Counted from the stretch's first letter, positions 24,726 to 34,770 are shown. The stretch is DNA of 43,556 bases from Streptococcus gordonii (GCF_001553855.1 NZ_LQWV01000012.1:384877-428432), one strand, 5' to 3'. Notes: generated by a model not told the origin, from the sequence alone. Program-made: numbers and translations.

Positions 24726-25418
24726 ATGACAAAAACGAGATTATTTATCATTCGGCATGGGAAGACAATGTTTAATACCATTGGCAGAGCTCAAGGTTGG
24801 TCAGATACTCCTCTGACAGCTGAAGGGGAGCGTGGTATTCGAGCGTTGGGGATTGGCTTAAAAAAATCTGGCCTTCCCTTTGTAAAAGCTTATTCAAGTG
24901 ACTCGGGTCGAACCATTCAGACTATGGGGATTGTGTTGGAGGAACTTGGCTTAACTGGGCAAATCCCTTATACCTTTGATAAAAGAATCCGAGAGTGGTG
25001 TTTTGGCAGTTTTGATGGTGCTTATGGTGGAGAACTCTTTCACGGTGTTATTCCTCGTGTTTTGAAAACTGATGACTACAAGGAGCTTAGCCTACCGGAC
25101 TTGGCAAATGGCTTAGTTGAAGTAGATACTGCAGGTTGGGCGGAACCATGGGATAAACTCAGTGGTCGAATTTTAGAAGGTTTTGAAGCTATTGCAAAAG
25201 ATGTAGAGGCTTCCGGTGGAGGCAATGCTTTGGTAGTCAGCCATAGTATGACAATCGGTACACTTGCTTATTTAATTGACGAAGAGATTGAGAAAAACCC
25301 TGGAGTTGAAAATGGAAGTGTGACAGTTGTTGAATATGCCAATGGAAAACTATCCATTGAAAGTTTGGGAGATGTGTCCTATCGTCAAGCTGGTGCAGAG
25401 GTTTTAAATAGTCGCTGA
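24726..25418 (+). CDS. histidine phosphatase family protein (paralogue 1)
   Basis: 230 residues. The phosphoglycerate-mutase-like fold is marked by the phosphohistidine motif IRHGKTMFN near the N-terminus, SDSGRTIQT (Arg), RIREWCFGSFDGAY (acid/base Glu) and VVSHSMTIG (second His). It hydrolyses a phosphomonoester; the substrate is unknown. AAGGAG precedes the ATG. It is followed 64 bases later by a close paralogue. Confidence 0.88.
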   Translation: MTKTRLFIIRHGKTMFNTIGRAQGWSDTPLTAEGERGIRALGIGLKKSGLPFVKAYSSDSGRTIQTMGIVLEELGLTGQIPYTFDKRIREWCFGSFDGAYGGELFHGVIPRVLKTDDYKELSLPDLANGLVEVDTAGWAEPWDKLSGRILEGFEAIAKDVEASGGGNALVVSHSMTIGTLAYLIDEEIEKNPGVENGSVTVVEYANGKLSIESLGDVSYRQAGAEVLNSR

Positions 25419-25427
25419 CAGGAATGG

Positions 25428-25456
25428 TCTTGATTTTTTCCTAAAAGTGGTATAAT
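25428..25456 (+). promoter_or_regulatory. promoter of the second phosphatase gene
   Basis: Extended -10 TGGTATAAT (TATAAT at 25451-25456) with a poor -35 (TCTTGA at 25428, 17-bp spacer; or TTGATT at 25430, 15-bp spacer). Allows the second copy to be expressed separately. Confidence 0.6.
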
Positions 25457-25482
25457 AAAGGAAGAATAAGGGAGGCAAGTAA

Positions 25483-26169
25483 ATGTCAAAAACAAGATTG
25501 TATATCGTCCGTCACGGTAAAACCATGTTTAATGCGATTGGTCGAGCGCAAGGTTGGTCGGATACCCCTCTGACAGCTGAAGGTGAACGAGGAATTCGAG
25601 AGTTAGGGTTGGGTCTAAAAGATGCTGGTATAGACTTTAAGCGGGCTTATTCTAGCGATAGTGGTCGGACTATTCAAACCATGGGAATCATTTTAGACGA
25701 GCTGGGTTTGAGAGATAAGATCCCTTACCGTACAGACAAACGCATTCGTGAATGGTGCTTTGGTAGCTTTGATGGGGCTTATGACGGTGAACTCTTTATG
25801 GGTGTTATGCCCCGTGTCTTTCATGTCGAACATGTTCATCAACTTAGCTACCCCGAATTAGCAGAAGGATTGGTAGAAGTGGATACAGCAGGCTGGGCAG
25901 AATCTTGGCCTAAACTCAGTGGCCGTATTTTAGATGGTTTTGAGAGTATCGCCAAAGAAGTTGAGTCGCTAGGAGGAGGCAATGCTCTGATTGTTAGTCA
26001 TGGTATGACGATTGGAACCTTCGCTTGGTTGATTGACCACGCAACACCTCGAGGTTTAGGCTTGCACAACGGCAGTGTAACTGTAGTGGACTACGAAGAT
26101 GGTAAGTTTACGATTGACCGGATTGGCGATATGTCTTATCGTGAAGTGGGCGCCAAAGTAATGGAGTAA
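25483..26169 (+). CDS. histidine phosphatase family protein (paralogue 2)
   Basis: 228 residues with the same motifs as its neighbour: VRHGKTMFN, SDSGRTIQT, RIREWCFGSFDGAY and IVSHGMTIG. Long blocks are identical or nearly so in the two proteins, so they come from tandem duplication. Differences concentrate around residues 113-130 and the C-terminal third, which could change substrate choice. GGGAGG precedes the ATG. The carboxypeptidase gene starts four bases after its stop. Confidence 0.88.
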   Translation: MSKTRLYIVRHGKTMFNAIGRAQGWSDTPLTAEGERGIRELGLGLKDAGIDFKRAYSSDSGRTIQTMGIILDELGLRDKIPYRTDKRIREWCFGSFDGAYDGELFMGVMPRVFHVEHVHQLSYPELAEGLVEVDTAGWAESWPKLSGRILDGFESIAKEVESLGGGNALIVSHGMTIGTFAWLIDHATPRGLGLHNGSVTVVDYEDGKFTIDRIGDMSYREVGAKVME

Positions 26170-26173
26170 TAAG

Positions 26174-26971
26174 TTGAAACACGCTAAACATCTAAGAGTA
26201 AAAAGGAAATCCAAGGCCAAGAAGGTTGGTTTGACGATCTTACTATTACTTATCTTGACCTTAGTCATAGGTGGAACGGTTATTTATTTCCGCCCCTCCT
26301 TATTGAAGAATCTTCTCAGCTATGTTCAGGTTTCGAGTCAAGGGAGTAGCTCTACTAAGCCAAGCAGTTCTAAGTCTTCAAGATTAACAAGTTCTGATTC
26401 TGATTTACCCAAGGTGTCTTCAGCGGATTGGAATTTAGTCTTGGTTAACCGTGATCATCTACAGGAGGAAAAGACGCCATCTTTGACTCAGGTTGGGGAA
26501 ATCCGGGTGGATAGTCGTATTGCTGAGAATACTCAGCAGTTCCTTGCTGCGGCTCAGACCATAGCTCCAGGAGAAATACTAATTTCTGGTTATCGGAGTC
26601 GTGCAGAGCAAGAAGAGCTCTTTAATGAGAATGTTGCAGCAGAAGAGTCTAAGGGTGTGTCACATGAAGAGGCTGTCAGTGCTGTCCAGAAACAGATTCA
26701 GATTCCAGGAGCTAGTGAACATCAAACAGGTTTGGCTATTGATATGAGTGTTCCTGAAGGTCTGGAGGATGAACTAGCTGCTAAGATAGCTCAGCTGGCT
26801 CCACAATATGGCTTTGTCCTTCGCTATCCCGAAGGCAAGAGTAATATTACTGGAGTGGATTTTGAACACTGGCATTACCGCTATGTCGGTGTAGAGAACG
26901 CCCAATATATGCAAAAGCACAATCTAGTTCTGGAAGAGTACATCGCATTACTAAAGGCAGCAGAAAAATAA
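26174..26971 (+). CDS. membrane-anchored M15B carboxypeptidase, LdcB/DacB (VanY)-like
   Basis: 265 residues with a TTG start, supported by GGAG seven bases upstream and the very short gap to the previous stop. A basic N-terminus and one membrane helix (about 17-40) are followed by a Ser-rich linker (54-75) and a VanY domain. Zinc and catalytic motifs: SEHQTGLAIDM (SxHxxGxAxD) and FEHWHYRYVG (EHWH). Also GYRSRAEQEELF. Known of the family: trims D-Ala from peptidoglycan stem peptides outside the membrane; S. pneumoniae LdcB acts on tetrapeptides. Co-transcription with phosphatases is of unclear meaning. Confidence 0.88.
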   Translation: MKHAKHLRVKRKSKAKKVGLTILLLLILTLVIGGTVIYFRPSLLKNLLSYVQVSSQGSSSTKPSSSKSSRLTSSDSDLPKVSSADWNLVLVNRDHLQEEKTPSLTQVGEIRVDSRIAENTQQFLAAAQTIAPGEILISGYRSRAEQEELFNENVAAEESKGVSHEEAVSAVQKQIQIPGASEHQTGLAIDMSVPEGLEDELAAKIAQLAPQYGFVLRYPEGKSNITGVDFEHWHYRYVGVENAQYMQKHNLVLEEYIALLKAAEK

Positions 26972-26979
26972 ATCAAGTA

Positions 26980-27004
26980 AGTCAGGTGTTCCTGACTTTT
27001 TTTA
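26980..27004 (+). terminator. rho-independent terminator
   Basis: AGTCAGG, loop TGTT, CCTGACT, seven T. Ends the phosphatase/carboxypeptidase operon. Confidence 0.88.
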
Positions 27005-27031
27005 TCGAGAAATTTGCATTATTGTGACCAA

Positions 27032-27072
27032 TGTGATATATTTATAACATAAAGTGTGATATATTTATAACA
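27032..27072 (+). promoter_or_regulatory. two 18-bp direct repeats, probable operator
   Basis: TGTGATATATTTATAACA occurs at 27032-27049 and again at 27055-27072, 23 bases apart (about two helical turns). The second copy ends 17 bases before the membrane-protein ATG. It is a likely binding site for the XRE regulator encoded at the end of this operon. Confidence 0.7.
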
Positions 27073-27089
27073 CTACAGGAGGTTTTGTC

Positions 27090-27674
27090 ATGAAAAAAGG
27101 TCAAAAGTTAGTCGTGTTACTACCTTTGTGGATTCTGGTCTTATGCGGAGATTGGGCGGTTTTATCTGGGCTTGTTCGATTTAGCTTGCTGGAAAAGTTG
27201 ATATTGATTTGTGGGACAGGGATTGGTCTGTTTTTTGCTACTTGGGGTGCTTTAAAAAGCAAACAAAATGAAGTTAGGGAGAGGAAGATTTTCTCTATTA
27301 AAGAAAAATTAAATGGTATCCTCGTTTTATCTGCCTCGTCTATCTATACACTAGGCATCTGGCTCAGTACGCCACCTGCTGGTCTTTTAAAAGAAATCGT
27401 GATGGGGATAGGTCTTCTAGTGCAGCTGGTTTTTCTTGGTTACTTTATCTTAAGAAAAGCAGATGAAGAAGCAGATGAGCGTTTTTATGCAAATCTATCT
27501 AATGCTGCCATGACAGCATTTGCTAGCAGTATCATCTTTCTGTTAACTTTAGCTTTGCTGTTAATGATCGTGAAGGGTCTGTATATTCCAGGAGGTATCT
27601 TTTTTATAGTAGCAGGGGTGCTGGTCTTACTTTTCAATTTTGTATTCATGTATTTGGAAAGTAGAGGGGCATGA
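27090..27674 (+). CDS. six-helix membrane protein, partner of an XRE regulator
   Basis: 194 residues with hydrophobic helices near 9-29, 35-52, 71-90, 100-117, 138-160 and 165-187. A charged loop (KADEEADERF, about 123-132) is cytoplasmic by the positive-inside trend. AGGAGG precedes the ATG. It overlaps the next gene by one base (TGATG). Many Firmicutes pair a small membrane protein with a YgzD-like XRE repressor; function unknown. I do not recognise the family with confidence. Confidence 0.7.
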   Translation: MKKGQKLVVLLPLWILVLCGDWAVLSGLVRFSLLEKLILICGTGIGLFFATWGALKSKQNEVRERKIFSIKEKLNGILVLSASSIYTLGIWLSTPPAGLLKEIVMGIGLLVQLVFLGYFILRKADEEADERFYANLSNAAMTAFASSIIFLLTLALLLMIVKGLYIPGGIFFIVAGVLVLLFNFVFMYLESRGA

Positions 27675-27886
27675 TGGGGAAAGTAAGCAATCTTATTACA
27701 AGTTTGAAGTCGACTCGAGAATCTCATGGCATGACCCAGCAAGAGTTGGCAGAGCGTATCGGTGTTAGGCGAGAGACGATTTTGCATCTAGAAAATAATC
27801 GTTACAATCCTTCTCTTGAAATGGCTCTAAAAATTGCACGAGTCTTTGATTTGAAGATAGAGGATCTATTTGAGCTAAAAGAATAA
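27674..27886 (+). CDS. small XRE-family transcriptional regulator
   Basis: 70 residues from the second of two adjacent ATG codons (27671 and 27674); the second is better spaced from AGAGGGG. It is one helix-turn-helix: LKSTRESHGMTQQELAERI, then GVRRETILHLENNRYNPS, then FDLKIEDLF, the YgzD-like layout with no other domain. It probably represses its own operon through the 18-bp repeats at 27032-27072. Confidence 0.88.
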   Translation: MGKVSNLITSLKSTRESHGMTQQELAERIGVRRETILHLENNRYNPSLEMALKIARVFDLKIEDLFELKE

Positions 27887-27912
27887 TTTAAGCAAGATTC
27901 CTATATAAACTC

Positions 27913-27964
27913 TTGACAACTATATCGGACTGCGATATAATGAATATATCAAGATTCGATATAT
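27913..27964 (+). promoter_or_regulatory. padR operon promoter with two PadR operators
   Basis: TTGACA (27913-27918), 17 bp, TATAAT (27936-27941). Dyad 1, TATATCG-GACTG-CGATATA (27921-27939), fills the spacer. Dyad 2, ATATATC-N7-GATATAT (27944-27964), covers the start site. Both share ATATC/GATAT half-sites, so one regulator, the adjacent PadR protein, should bind both and shut the promoter. Confidence 0.85.
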
Positions 27965-27987
27965 CGAAGTAAAAGGGAGAAGCAAAG

Positions 27988-28311
27988 ATGAGTGGATTGA
28001 CAGAAAAACTCAGGCGAGTCTATGTACCGATGACAGAGACAGGATTCTATATCCTCTTTTGTCTCCAGAAAGAAAGGCATGGCTACAGTATTACTCAAAA
28101 AGTCAAGGAATTGACAGATGGGCAACTATCTATCAGTCCCGGAACCATGTATGGAACCTTGTCCAAAATGGAAAAGGATGGTCTGATTGCCTTTGTTCGC
28201 GAGGAAGAAAAGAGGAAACTCTACCAGATTACAGATCTTGGGCAGAAGATTTTGAACTTGGAAATTCAGCGGATTGAACGCCTTTACCGGAATAGTAAGG
28301 AGGATGTTTGA
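27988..28311 (+). CDS. PadR-family transcriptional repressor
   Basis: 107 residues. Winged helix with PMTETGFYILFCLQKERHGYSI and SISPGTMYGTLSKMEKDGLI, the core PadR phrases, and a single C-terminal dimerisation helix (short PadR-s2 type). First gene of an operon with DUF2812 and an ABC exporter; it probably represses the operon until the exporter's substrate binds. GGGAGA precedes the ATG. It overlaps the next start (TGATG). Confidence 0.92.
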   Translation: MSGLTEKLRRVYVPMTETGFYILFCLQKERHGYSITQKVKELTDGQLSISPGTMYGTLSKMEKDGLIAFVREEEKRKLYQITDLGQKILNLEIQRIERLYRNSKEDV

Positions 28312-28883
28312 TGGGAAAGAAAGTCGTCTACAGGATCTTTACCATTGCAGACTACGATAGAGAAGCGTCCTATTTTAAAAAGATGCATGGCCAGGGCTGG
28401 AAGTTGAAAAAAGTAAACTATTCCCCTTTTATAATTGCAGTTCGTTATACTTTTGAAAAAACTTCACCTCAGGAAATGGCTTATCAATTAGATTTTCGTC
28501 CTATAAAGAAGGCGGAGCGAGACTCCTATTATCAACTATTCAAAGATTGTGGTTGGGAGCATATTACAAATTTTAATCAATTTTCCTATTTCCGCAAGCC
28601 AGCTTCTCAGCTTGATGCGGAAAGTGACCTTGAGATCTATAATGATGCCTGGTCTAAGCTAGAAATGGTTAAGCGTTTGCTTATATGGCGGTTTTTGCCA
28701 GCCCTTGTAGCTTTGTTTTTTGCTACTTATTTAGTTTTAAGTGTAGCTCAAAAAGGTTCAGATGTAGATTGGCTAGTAAAATGTATCTTATTAATAGATA
28801 CAGTATTGTTATTTATTTTATTTGGTCAACTGGTTCATATCGGCTTGAGTTTCTGGAGAATGAAGCAGGAGCTCAAGAGCTGA
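28311..28883 (+). CDS. DUF2812 domain membrane protein
   Basis: 190 residues. The N-terminal soluble domain (about 1-105) has FTIADYDREASYFKKMHGQGWKL and ends with FSYFRKP, as DUF2812 proteins do. Two membrane helices follow (about 123-144 and 155-178). DUF2812 genes regularly sit next to PadR regulators, as here. Translation is coupled to padR. Role unknown, perhaps sensing or assisting the exporter. Confidence 0.85.
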   Translation: MGKKVVYRIFTIADYDREASYFKKMHGQGWKLKKVNYSPFIIAVRYTFEKTSPQEMAYQLDFRPIKKAERDSYYQLFKDCGWEHITNFNQFSYFRKPASQLDAESDLEIYNDAWSKLEMVKRLLIWRFLPALVALFFATYLVLSVAQKGSDVDWLVKCILLIDTVLLFILFGQLVHIGLSFWRMKQELKS

Positions 28884-28925
28884 TGAGCCCCTTATCAACT
28901 GTTTTTTATGAAAGTGAGGATAATG

Positions 28926-29765
28926 ATGAAAAAACCGATTATTGAAGTTCAAGGCTTGAAAAAGAAGTTCAAAGAACAAGAAGCCTTGGCAGGAATTGAT
29001 TTTTCCATTCAAGAAGGAGAAATTTTTGGCTTCCTAGGACCATCTGGATCAGGAAAAACAACGACCATTAATATCTTGACTGGGCAGCTCAAGGCAGATG
29101 CTGGAACAGCTCATGTGCTGTCTGAAACGGTTGAGGATTTAAAGGTAGAAGTCCTGGAGCAGATAGGGATTGTCAGTGATACGAGTGGCTTTTATGAAAA
29201 AATGTCGCTTTACAACAATCTTAAGGCCTATGCTATGATCTTTGGTGTGGATATGAAGAAAGTCGATGAGCTTCTTCAAAAAGTGGGGCTCTATGATAGT
29301 CGCAACAAGGTAGCGGAAAAACTATCTACCGGTATGAAGCAACGGATGCTATTGGTCCGTGCCTTGATTAATCAGCCCAAATTGCTCTTTTTGGATGAGC
29401 CGACCAGTGGTTTGGATCCGTCAACTTCCCGAACAATCCATGACTTGCTACTGGAACTAAAAGCTCAGGGAACAACTATTTTTCTGACAACTCATGATAT
29501 GCAGGAAGCTACACTTTTGTGCGATCGTTTGGCTTTATTGCATAAGGGTAAGTTGGTCGAAGTAGGCAGTCCGCATGAGATTATCCAAAAGTACAATACA
29601 GATAAGAAAGTTCGTTTAGAATATGTAGATTTGACAACGAAGACGGTGGCCTTTGAGGAATTGCAAGGAGGCTTGGATCTGTCAACTGTTATCAGTATTC
29701 ATTCTTGCGAACCAACTTTAGAAGATGTTTTCATCACTTTGACAGGAGGTACCTTAAATGTCTAA
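28926..29765 (+). CDS. ABC transporter ATP-binding protein
   Basis: 279 residues from ATG 28926 (GAGG seven bases before). Walker A GPSGSGKTT, Q-loop region, signature LSTGMKQRM (LSxGM in place of LSGGQ), Walker B LLFLDEP, D-loop SGLD and H-loop TTHDM. A C-terminal extension (about 220-279) is typical of ABC-2 exporters. It powers the permease that follows, with an eight-base overlap. Fourth... and third non-regulatory gene of the PadR operon. Confidence 0.9.
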   Translation: MKKPIIEVQGLKKKFKEQEALAGIDFSIQEGEIFGFLGPSGSGKTTTINILTGQLKADAGTAHVLSETVEDLKVEVLEQIGIVSDTSGFYEKMSLYNNLKAYAMIFGVDMKKVDELLQKVGLYDSRNKVAEKLSTGMKQRMLLVRALINQPKLLFLDEPTSGLDPSTSRTIHDLLLELKAQGTTIFLTTHDMQEATLLCDRLALLHKGKLVEVGSPHEIIQKYNTDKKVRLEYVDLTTKTVAFEELQGGLDLSTVISIHSCEPTLEDVFITLTGGTLNV

Positions 29766-30486
29766 TAAGTTAAAAGGGATGATTTGGCTGAGAGGTCAAG
29801 TGACATTAGCAAATAAAAGTATTCTATTACAAGTTCTCATGCCAGTTTTCTTCGTTTTTCTTTATAAATTTATTTTTTCACTGAATGGAGCGGGTCAAGA
29901 ACTGGGAGCAGACAGACTAGCTACCTTGTTAATGAATATTTCTTTGCCCTTCTCTTTAGCCATGTCTGTTGGGACGCCTATTATCATCATTCTGGCTGAG
30001 GAGAGAGAAAAACATAATTTGCAAAGTTTGCGTTTGGTAGGTGTGACAGCGGGTCAATACATTCTCTCCGCTTTAATCTGGCCGGCGATTATTGGGATTT
30101 TTTATATCGTCGTTACCCCGATTTTGATAGGAGCCAAGCTTTCTAATCAGGTATTCAGCTATGGTTTGGTTCTCTTGTTAACCTTGCTAGTCTTAATTTT
30201 CTTCTTCTTAATGGTTGGTCTGTTTTGTAAAAATCAAGTCATGGCTCAATCCCTTAGTGTTCCGGCTATGCTCTTGGTAGCTTTTATTCCTATGTTTTCA
30301 AATATGAATGAGGATTTATTTAAGGTTCTGCGTTATAGCTTTTTGGGCCTCTTTACTATTTTTATGAAAGATTGGTCTAACTTCCAATTTTGGAGTGGAG
30401 AACTTTTTGCTCTCGTTCTCTGGCTACTTCTTTTTGCAGGACTTTCCTTCTACTTAATGAGTCACATGAAATCCTTGGATGATTAA
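29758..30486 (+). CDS. ABC-2 type transporter permease
   Basis: 242 residues with six predicted helices, beginning after LANKSILLQVLMPVFFVFLY. The segment LAEEREKHNLQSLRLVGVT is the cytoplasmic coupling helix common to ABC-2 permeases (E.RE..T...L). It forms an exporter with the preceding ATPase. The substrate is unknown; PadR control suggests a drug, antimicrobial peptide or lipid. The operon ends in a terminator that is also a CIRCE sequence. Confidence 0.88.
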   Translation: MSNKLKGMIWLRGQVTLANKSILLQVLMPVFFVFLYKFIFSLNGAGQELGADRLATLLMNISLPFSLAMSVGTPIIIILAEEREKHNLQSLRLVGVTAGQYILSALIWPAIIGIFYIVVTPILIGAKLSNQVFSYGLVLLLTLLVLIFFFLMVGLFCKNQVMAQSLSVPAMLLVAFIPMFSNMNEDLFKVLRYSFLGLFTIFMKDWSNFQFWSGELFALVLWLLLFAGLSFYLMSHMKSLDD

Positions 30487-30507
30487 ACTAGGTCTTTAGA
30501 CTGATTT

Positions 30508-30540
30508 TTAGCACTCTTGTAAAAAGAGTGCTAATTTTTT
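30508..30540 (+). terminator. terminator that is also a perfect CIRCE element
   Basis: TTAGCACTC-N9-GAGTGCTAA (30508-30534) followed by TTTTTT. The stem extends inward by two A-T pairs. The DNA is a perfect HrcA operator; the RNA is a rho-independent terminator for the ABC operon. Confidence 0.88.
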
Positions 30541-30551
30541 GAGTTTTTATC

Positions 30552-30617
30552 TTGACATTGTTTCGGAAGAGTGTATAATAGAATCATGAGTTAGCACTCG
30601 AGGTTATCGAGTGCTAA
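30552..30617 (+). promoter_or_regulatory. hrcA promoter with CIRCE operator
   Basis: TTGACA (30552-30557), 16 bp, TATAAT (30574-30579), then CIRCE TTAGCACTC-N9-GAGTGCTAA (30591-30617). The canonical site for HrcA repression of the dnaK operon. Its centre is 83 bp from the upstream CIRCE, close to eight helical turns. Confidence 0.95.
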
Positions 30618-30648
30618 CAAAGAAGGGATCTTGAATGGAGGTGGTACC

Positions 30649-31683
30649 GTGGTAACGGAGCGTCAAAATGAGATTTTGAATTTGATTATTGATATCTTTA
30701 CCAAGACTCACGAGCCAGTAGGGTCCAAAGCTTTACAGGATTCTATCAATTCGAGTAGTGCTACTATCCGAAATGATATGGCTGCTCTGGAAAAACAGGG
30801 ACTTCTGGAAAAGGCTCATACATCTAGTGGCCGTAAACCCAGTGTTGCTGGTTTTCAGTACTTCGTCAAGCATTCGCTATCCTTTGATCGTCTCGCTGAA
30901 AATGAACTCTATGAAGTTATCAAAGCTTTTGATTATGAATTTTTCAATTTAGAGGACATTCTTCAACAGGCAGCGGACCTTCTAGCTAAGCTGAGTGGTT
31001 GCACAGTTGTTGCCTTGGATGTGGAACCAAGCCGACAGAGATTAACAGCTTTTGATATTGTAGTGCTGAGTCAGCATACGGCTCTAGCAGTTTTTACTCT
31101 AGATGAGTCCAATACTATCACCAGTCAGTTTATGATTCCGCGTAACTTCCTAAGAGAAGACTTGGATAGGCTTAAAGCCTTGGTGCAGGAGCGTTTTTTG
31201 GGACAGACAGTCTTGGATATTCACTACAAGATTCGGACTGAAATTCCCCAGATTATCCAGCGCTATTTCACTACGACAGATAATGTCATTCATCTGTTTG
31301 AGCATATCTTCGGTGATATTTTTAAAGAGAATGTTATTGTATCTGGTAAAGTTGCTTTGTTGAATTTTTCAGACTTGAAGGCCTATCAATTCTTTGATGA
31401 TTCACAGAAGGTGGCCTTTGAGATTAGAGATAGTCTAGCCGAGGATCAGATGCAAAGTGTGCGCGTGGCAGATAGCCGAGAAAGTTGTTTGTCTGATTTG
31501 ACCATTATTTCTAGCAAATTTTTGATTCCTTACAGAGGATTTGGAATTTTAGCAGTCATCGGACCAGTCAATCTCGACTATCAACGAGTAGTCAGTCAGG
31601 TTAATGTGATTAATCGTGTTTTGACTATGAAACTGACGGACTTCTATCGCTACCTCAGTAGTAACCACTATGAAGTCCACTAA
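30649..31683 (+). CDS. hrcA: heat-inducible transcription repressor HrcA
   Basis: 344 residues from GTG 30649; GGAGGTGG (30637-30644) sits upstream and streptococcal HrcA proteins begin MVTERQ, as here. An N-terminal winged helix (to about 70; [27 protein letters not shown]) is followed by a GAF-like dimerisation domain. It binds CIRCE; its activity is known to depend on GroE. First gene of the heat-shock operon; grpE follows after 35 bases. Confidence 0.97.
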   Translation: MVTERQNEILNLIIDIFTKTHEPVGSKALQDSINSSSATIRNDMAALEKQGLLEKAHTSSGRKPSVAGFQYFVKHSLSFDRLAENELYEVIKAFDYEFFNLEDILQQAADLLAKLSGCTVVALDVEPSRQRLTAFDIVVLSQHTALAVFTLDESNTITSQFMIPRNFLREDLDRLKALVQERFLGQTVLDIHYKIRTEIPQIIQRYFTTTDNVIHLFEHIFGDIFKENVIVSGKVALLNFSDLKAYQFFDDSQKVAFEIRDSLAEDQMQSVRVADSRESCLSDLTIISSKFLIPYRGFGILAVIGPVNLDYQRVVSQVNVINRVLTMKLTDFYRYLSSNHYEVH

Positions 31684-31718
31684 TTACAGTATAATCATTC
31701 CTAAAAAGGAGGTGCCTT

Positions 31719-32255
31719 GTGGCAAAACATAAACATGAAGAACATCCAGAAGATGTAGAAGTAAAAGAGGAAGCAGTAGAAACAGCTGAGCAAGCTGAAT
31801 CTGCAAGCCCCGAAAAATCAGAATTAGAACTAGCAAATGAGCGGGCAGATGATTTTGAAAATAAATATCTCCGTGCCCATGCAGAAATGCAAAACATCCA
31901 ACGCCGTGCCAATGAAGAGCGTCAGCTCTTGCAACGCTATCGTAGTCAAGATCTAGCAAAAGCGATTCTACCTTCTTTGGACAACCTTGAGCGTGCTCTT
32001 GCTGTTGAAGGATTGACAGATGATGTCAAAAAAGGATTGGAAATGGTGCAGGAAAGCTTGGTTCATGCTCTCAAAGAAGAGGGCATCGAAGAAATTCCGG
32101 CCGATGGAGAATTTGACCATAACTATCACATGGCCATTCAAACTGTTCCAGCTGACGACGAACATCCAGCAGATACCATCGCACAAGTCTTCCAAAAAGG
32201 CTACAAACTCCATGACCGCATCCTAAGACCGGCTATGGTAGTAGTATACAACTAA
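31719..32255 (+). CDS. grpE: nucleotide exchange factor GrpE
   Basis: 178 residues with a GTG start preceded by AAGGAGGTG. An acidic N-terminus (to about 45) and a long coiled coil ([28 protein letters not shown]) are followed by the C-terminal beta wing with the signature around [36 protein letters not shown]. It releases ADP from DnaK. It is followed by a hairpin with a T-run and a 493-bp structured gap before dnaK. Confidence 0.97.
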   Translation: MAKHKHEEHPEDVEVKEEAVETAEQAESASPEKSELELANERADDFENKYLRAHAEMQNIQRRANEERQLLQRYRSQDLAKAILPSLDNLERALAVEGLTDDVKKGLEMVQESLVHALKEEGIEEIPADGEFDHNYHMAIQTVPADDEHPADTIAQVFQKGYKLHDRILRPAMVVVYN

Positions 32256-32291
32256 GATATAGAGCCCGAAAAAGCTCACAGTAAAAATAGG

Positions 32292-32334
32292 AGATTGACG
32301 AAGTGTTCGATGAACACAAGGAAATCTATCTTTT
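32292..32334 (+). terminator. terminator-like hairpin after grpE
   Basis: GTGTTC-GAT-GAACAC (32303-32317) inside AGATT/AATCT, followed by ATCTTTTTT. It could attenuate transcription into dnaK. The same GTGTTC/GAACAC stem occurs at 35488-35505. Confidence 0.6.
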
Positions 32335-32393
32335 TTACCCAGAGCTTAGGGCGAGTTCGATTAGGAGGTAAGTCAGAAATCTGTGATTTCGTT

Positions 32394-32465
32394 GACGCAC
32401 CCCTGCAAGGGTGATTAGGCTTGTCACGAACGTTGCAAAGTGAGCTGCCAATCAGCTACTGCGTA
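32394..32465 (+). ncRNA. folded RNA element A (shared with element B)
   Basis: Order: GACGCACCCC, small hairpin CACCC-CTGCAA-GGGTG, TGATTAGG (32412-32419), apical TCAC...GTGA arm, CCAATCA (32448-32454), AGCTACTGCGT. Outer TGATT/AATCA pairs enclose the apical arm. The same ordered blocks occur in element B (34614-34688) between dnaK and the next gene. Confidence 0.5.
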
Positions 32466-32736
32466 TCATTTCGACTTCTCATGTCGTAACCTTACATAAT
32501 AAAAAACTTGTCCGAAATGACAATAAACTATGAAGAAAGATAAGAGGCAAGCTTGAGGCTTGCAAGGAAGATATTTCCCACCGTGGTGAAAGTTTCAGTA
32601 GCTCGTGCTACTGAAACAGGGGATTTTTGAGACAATAGGCTCAAAAATAAGTGATGAAATCCCGGAGGGAGTTGCTCACGTCCCCACCACTTAAGGGGAA
32701 TATTAAGAAAAATCAAAAATAGAATATAAAACTTAA

Positions 32737-34572
<1,836 letters not shown>

Positions 34573-34583
34573 GCGGTAAGACA

Positions 34584-34610
34584 GAACTAAAAATTGAAAG
34601 TTTTTAGTTC
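34584..34610 (+). other. 10-bp perfect hairpin just after dnaK
   Basis: GAACTAAAAA, loop TTGAAAG, TTTTTAGTTC, 12 bases past the stop codon. No T-tract follows, so it may protect the mRNA 3' end rather than terminate. Confidence 0.5.
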
Positions 34611-34613
34611 GTA

Positions 34614-34688
34614 GTCGAACCCCCGCGAGGATGATTAGGATTTTTGGGAGTCTGAAAGACGAACCTAAAATCCAATCAGCTACCGCGT
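34614..34688 (+). ncRNA. folded RNA element B (shared with element A)
   Basis: Order: GTCGAACCCCCGCGAGGA, TGATTAGG (34632-34639), arm GGATTTT...AAAATCC with inner GTCT-GAA-AGAC, CCAATCA (34672-34678), GCTACCGCGTC. The same blocks as element A; changes in the apical arm retain pairing, which argues for a real RNA structure. Confidence 0.5.
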
Positions 34689-34770
34689 CAAAAGTCGTTT
34701 TGAAAATTAGATGAGGCGGATAGGTCTTTGTCTTAGCCTCGGTCTGATGTCATAAGTATAAAAAGAAATC

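Noticed and set aside
34672..34690. T-box-like word TACCGCG in element B
   Set aside because: A T-box needs the AGGGTGGNACCGCG antiterminator and a specifier stem; neither is present and no tRNA-ligase or amino-acid gene follows.
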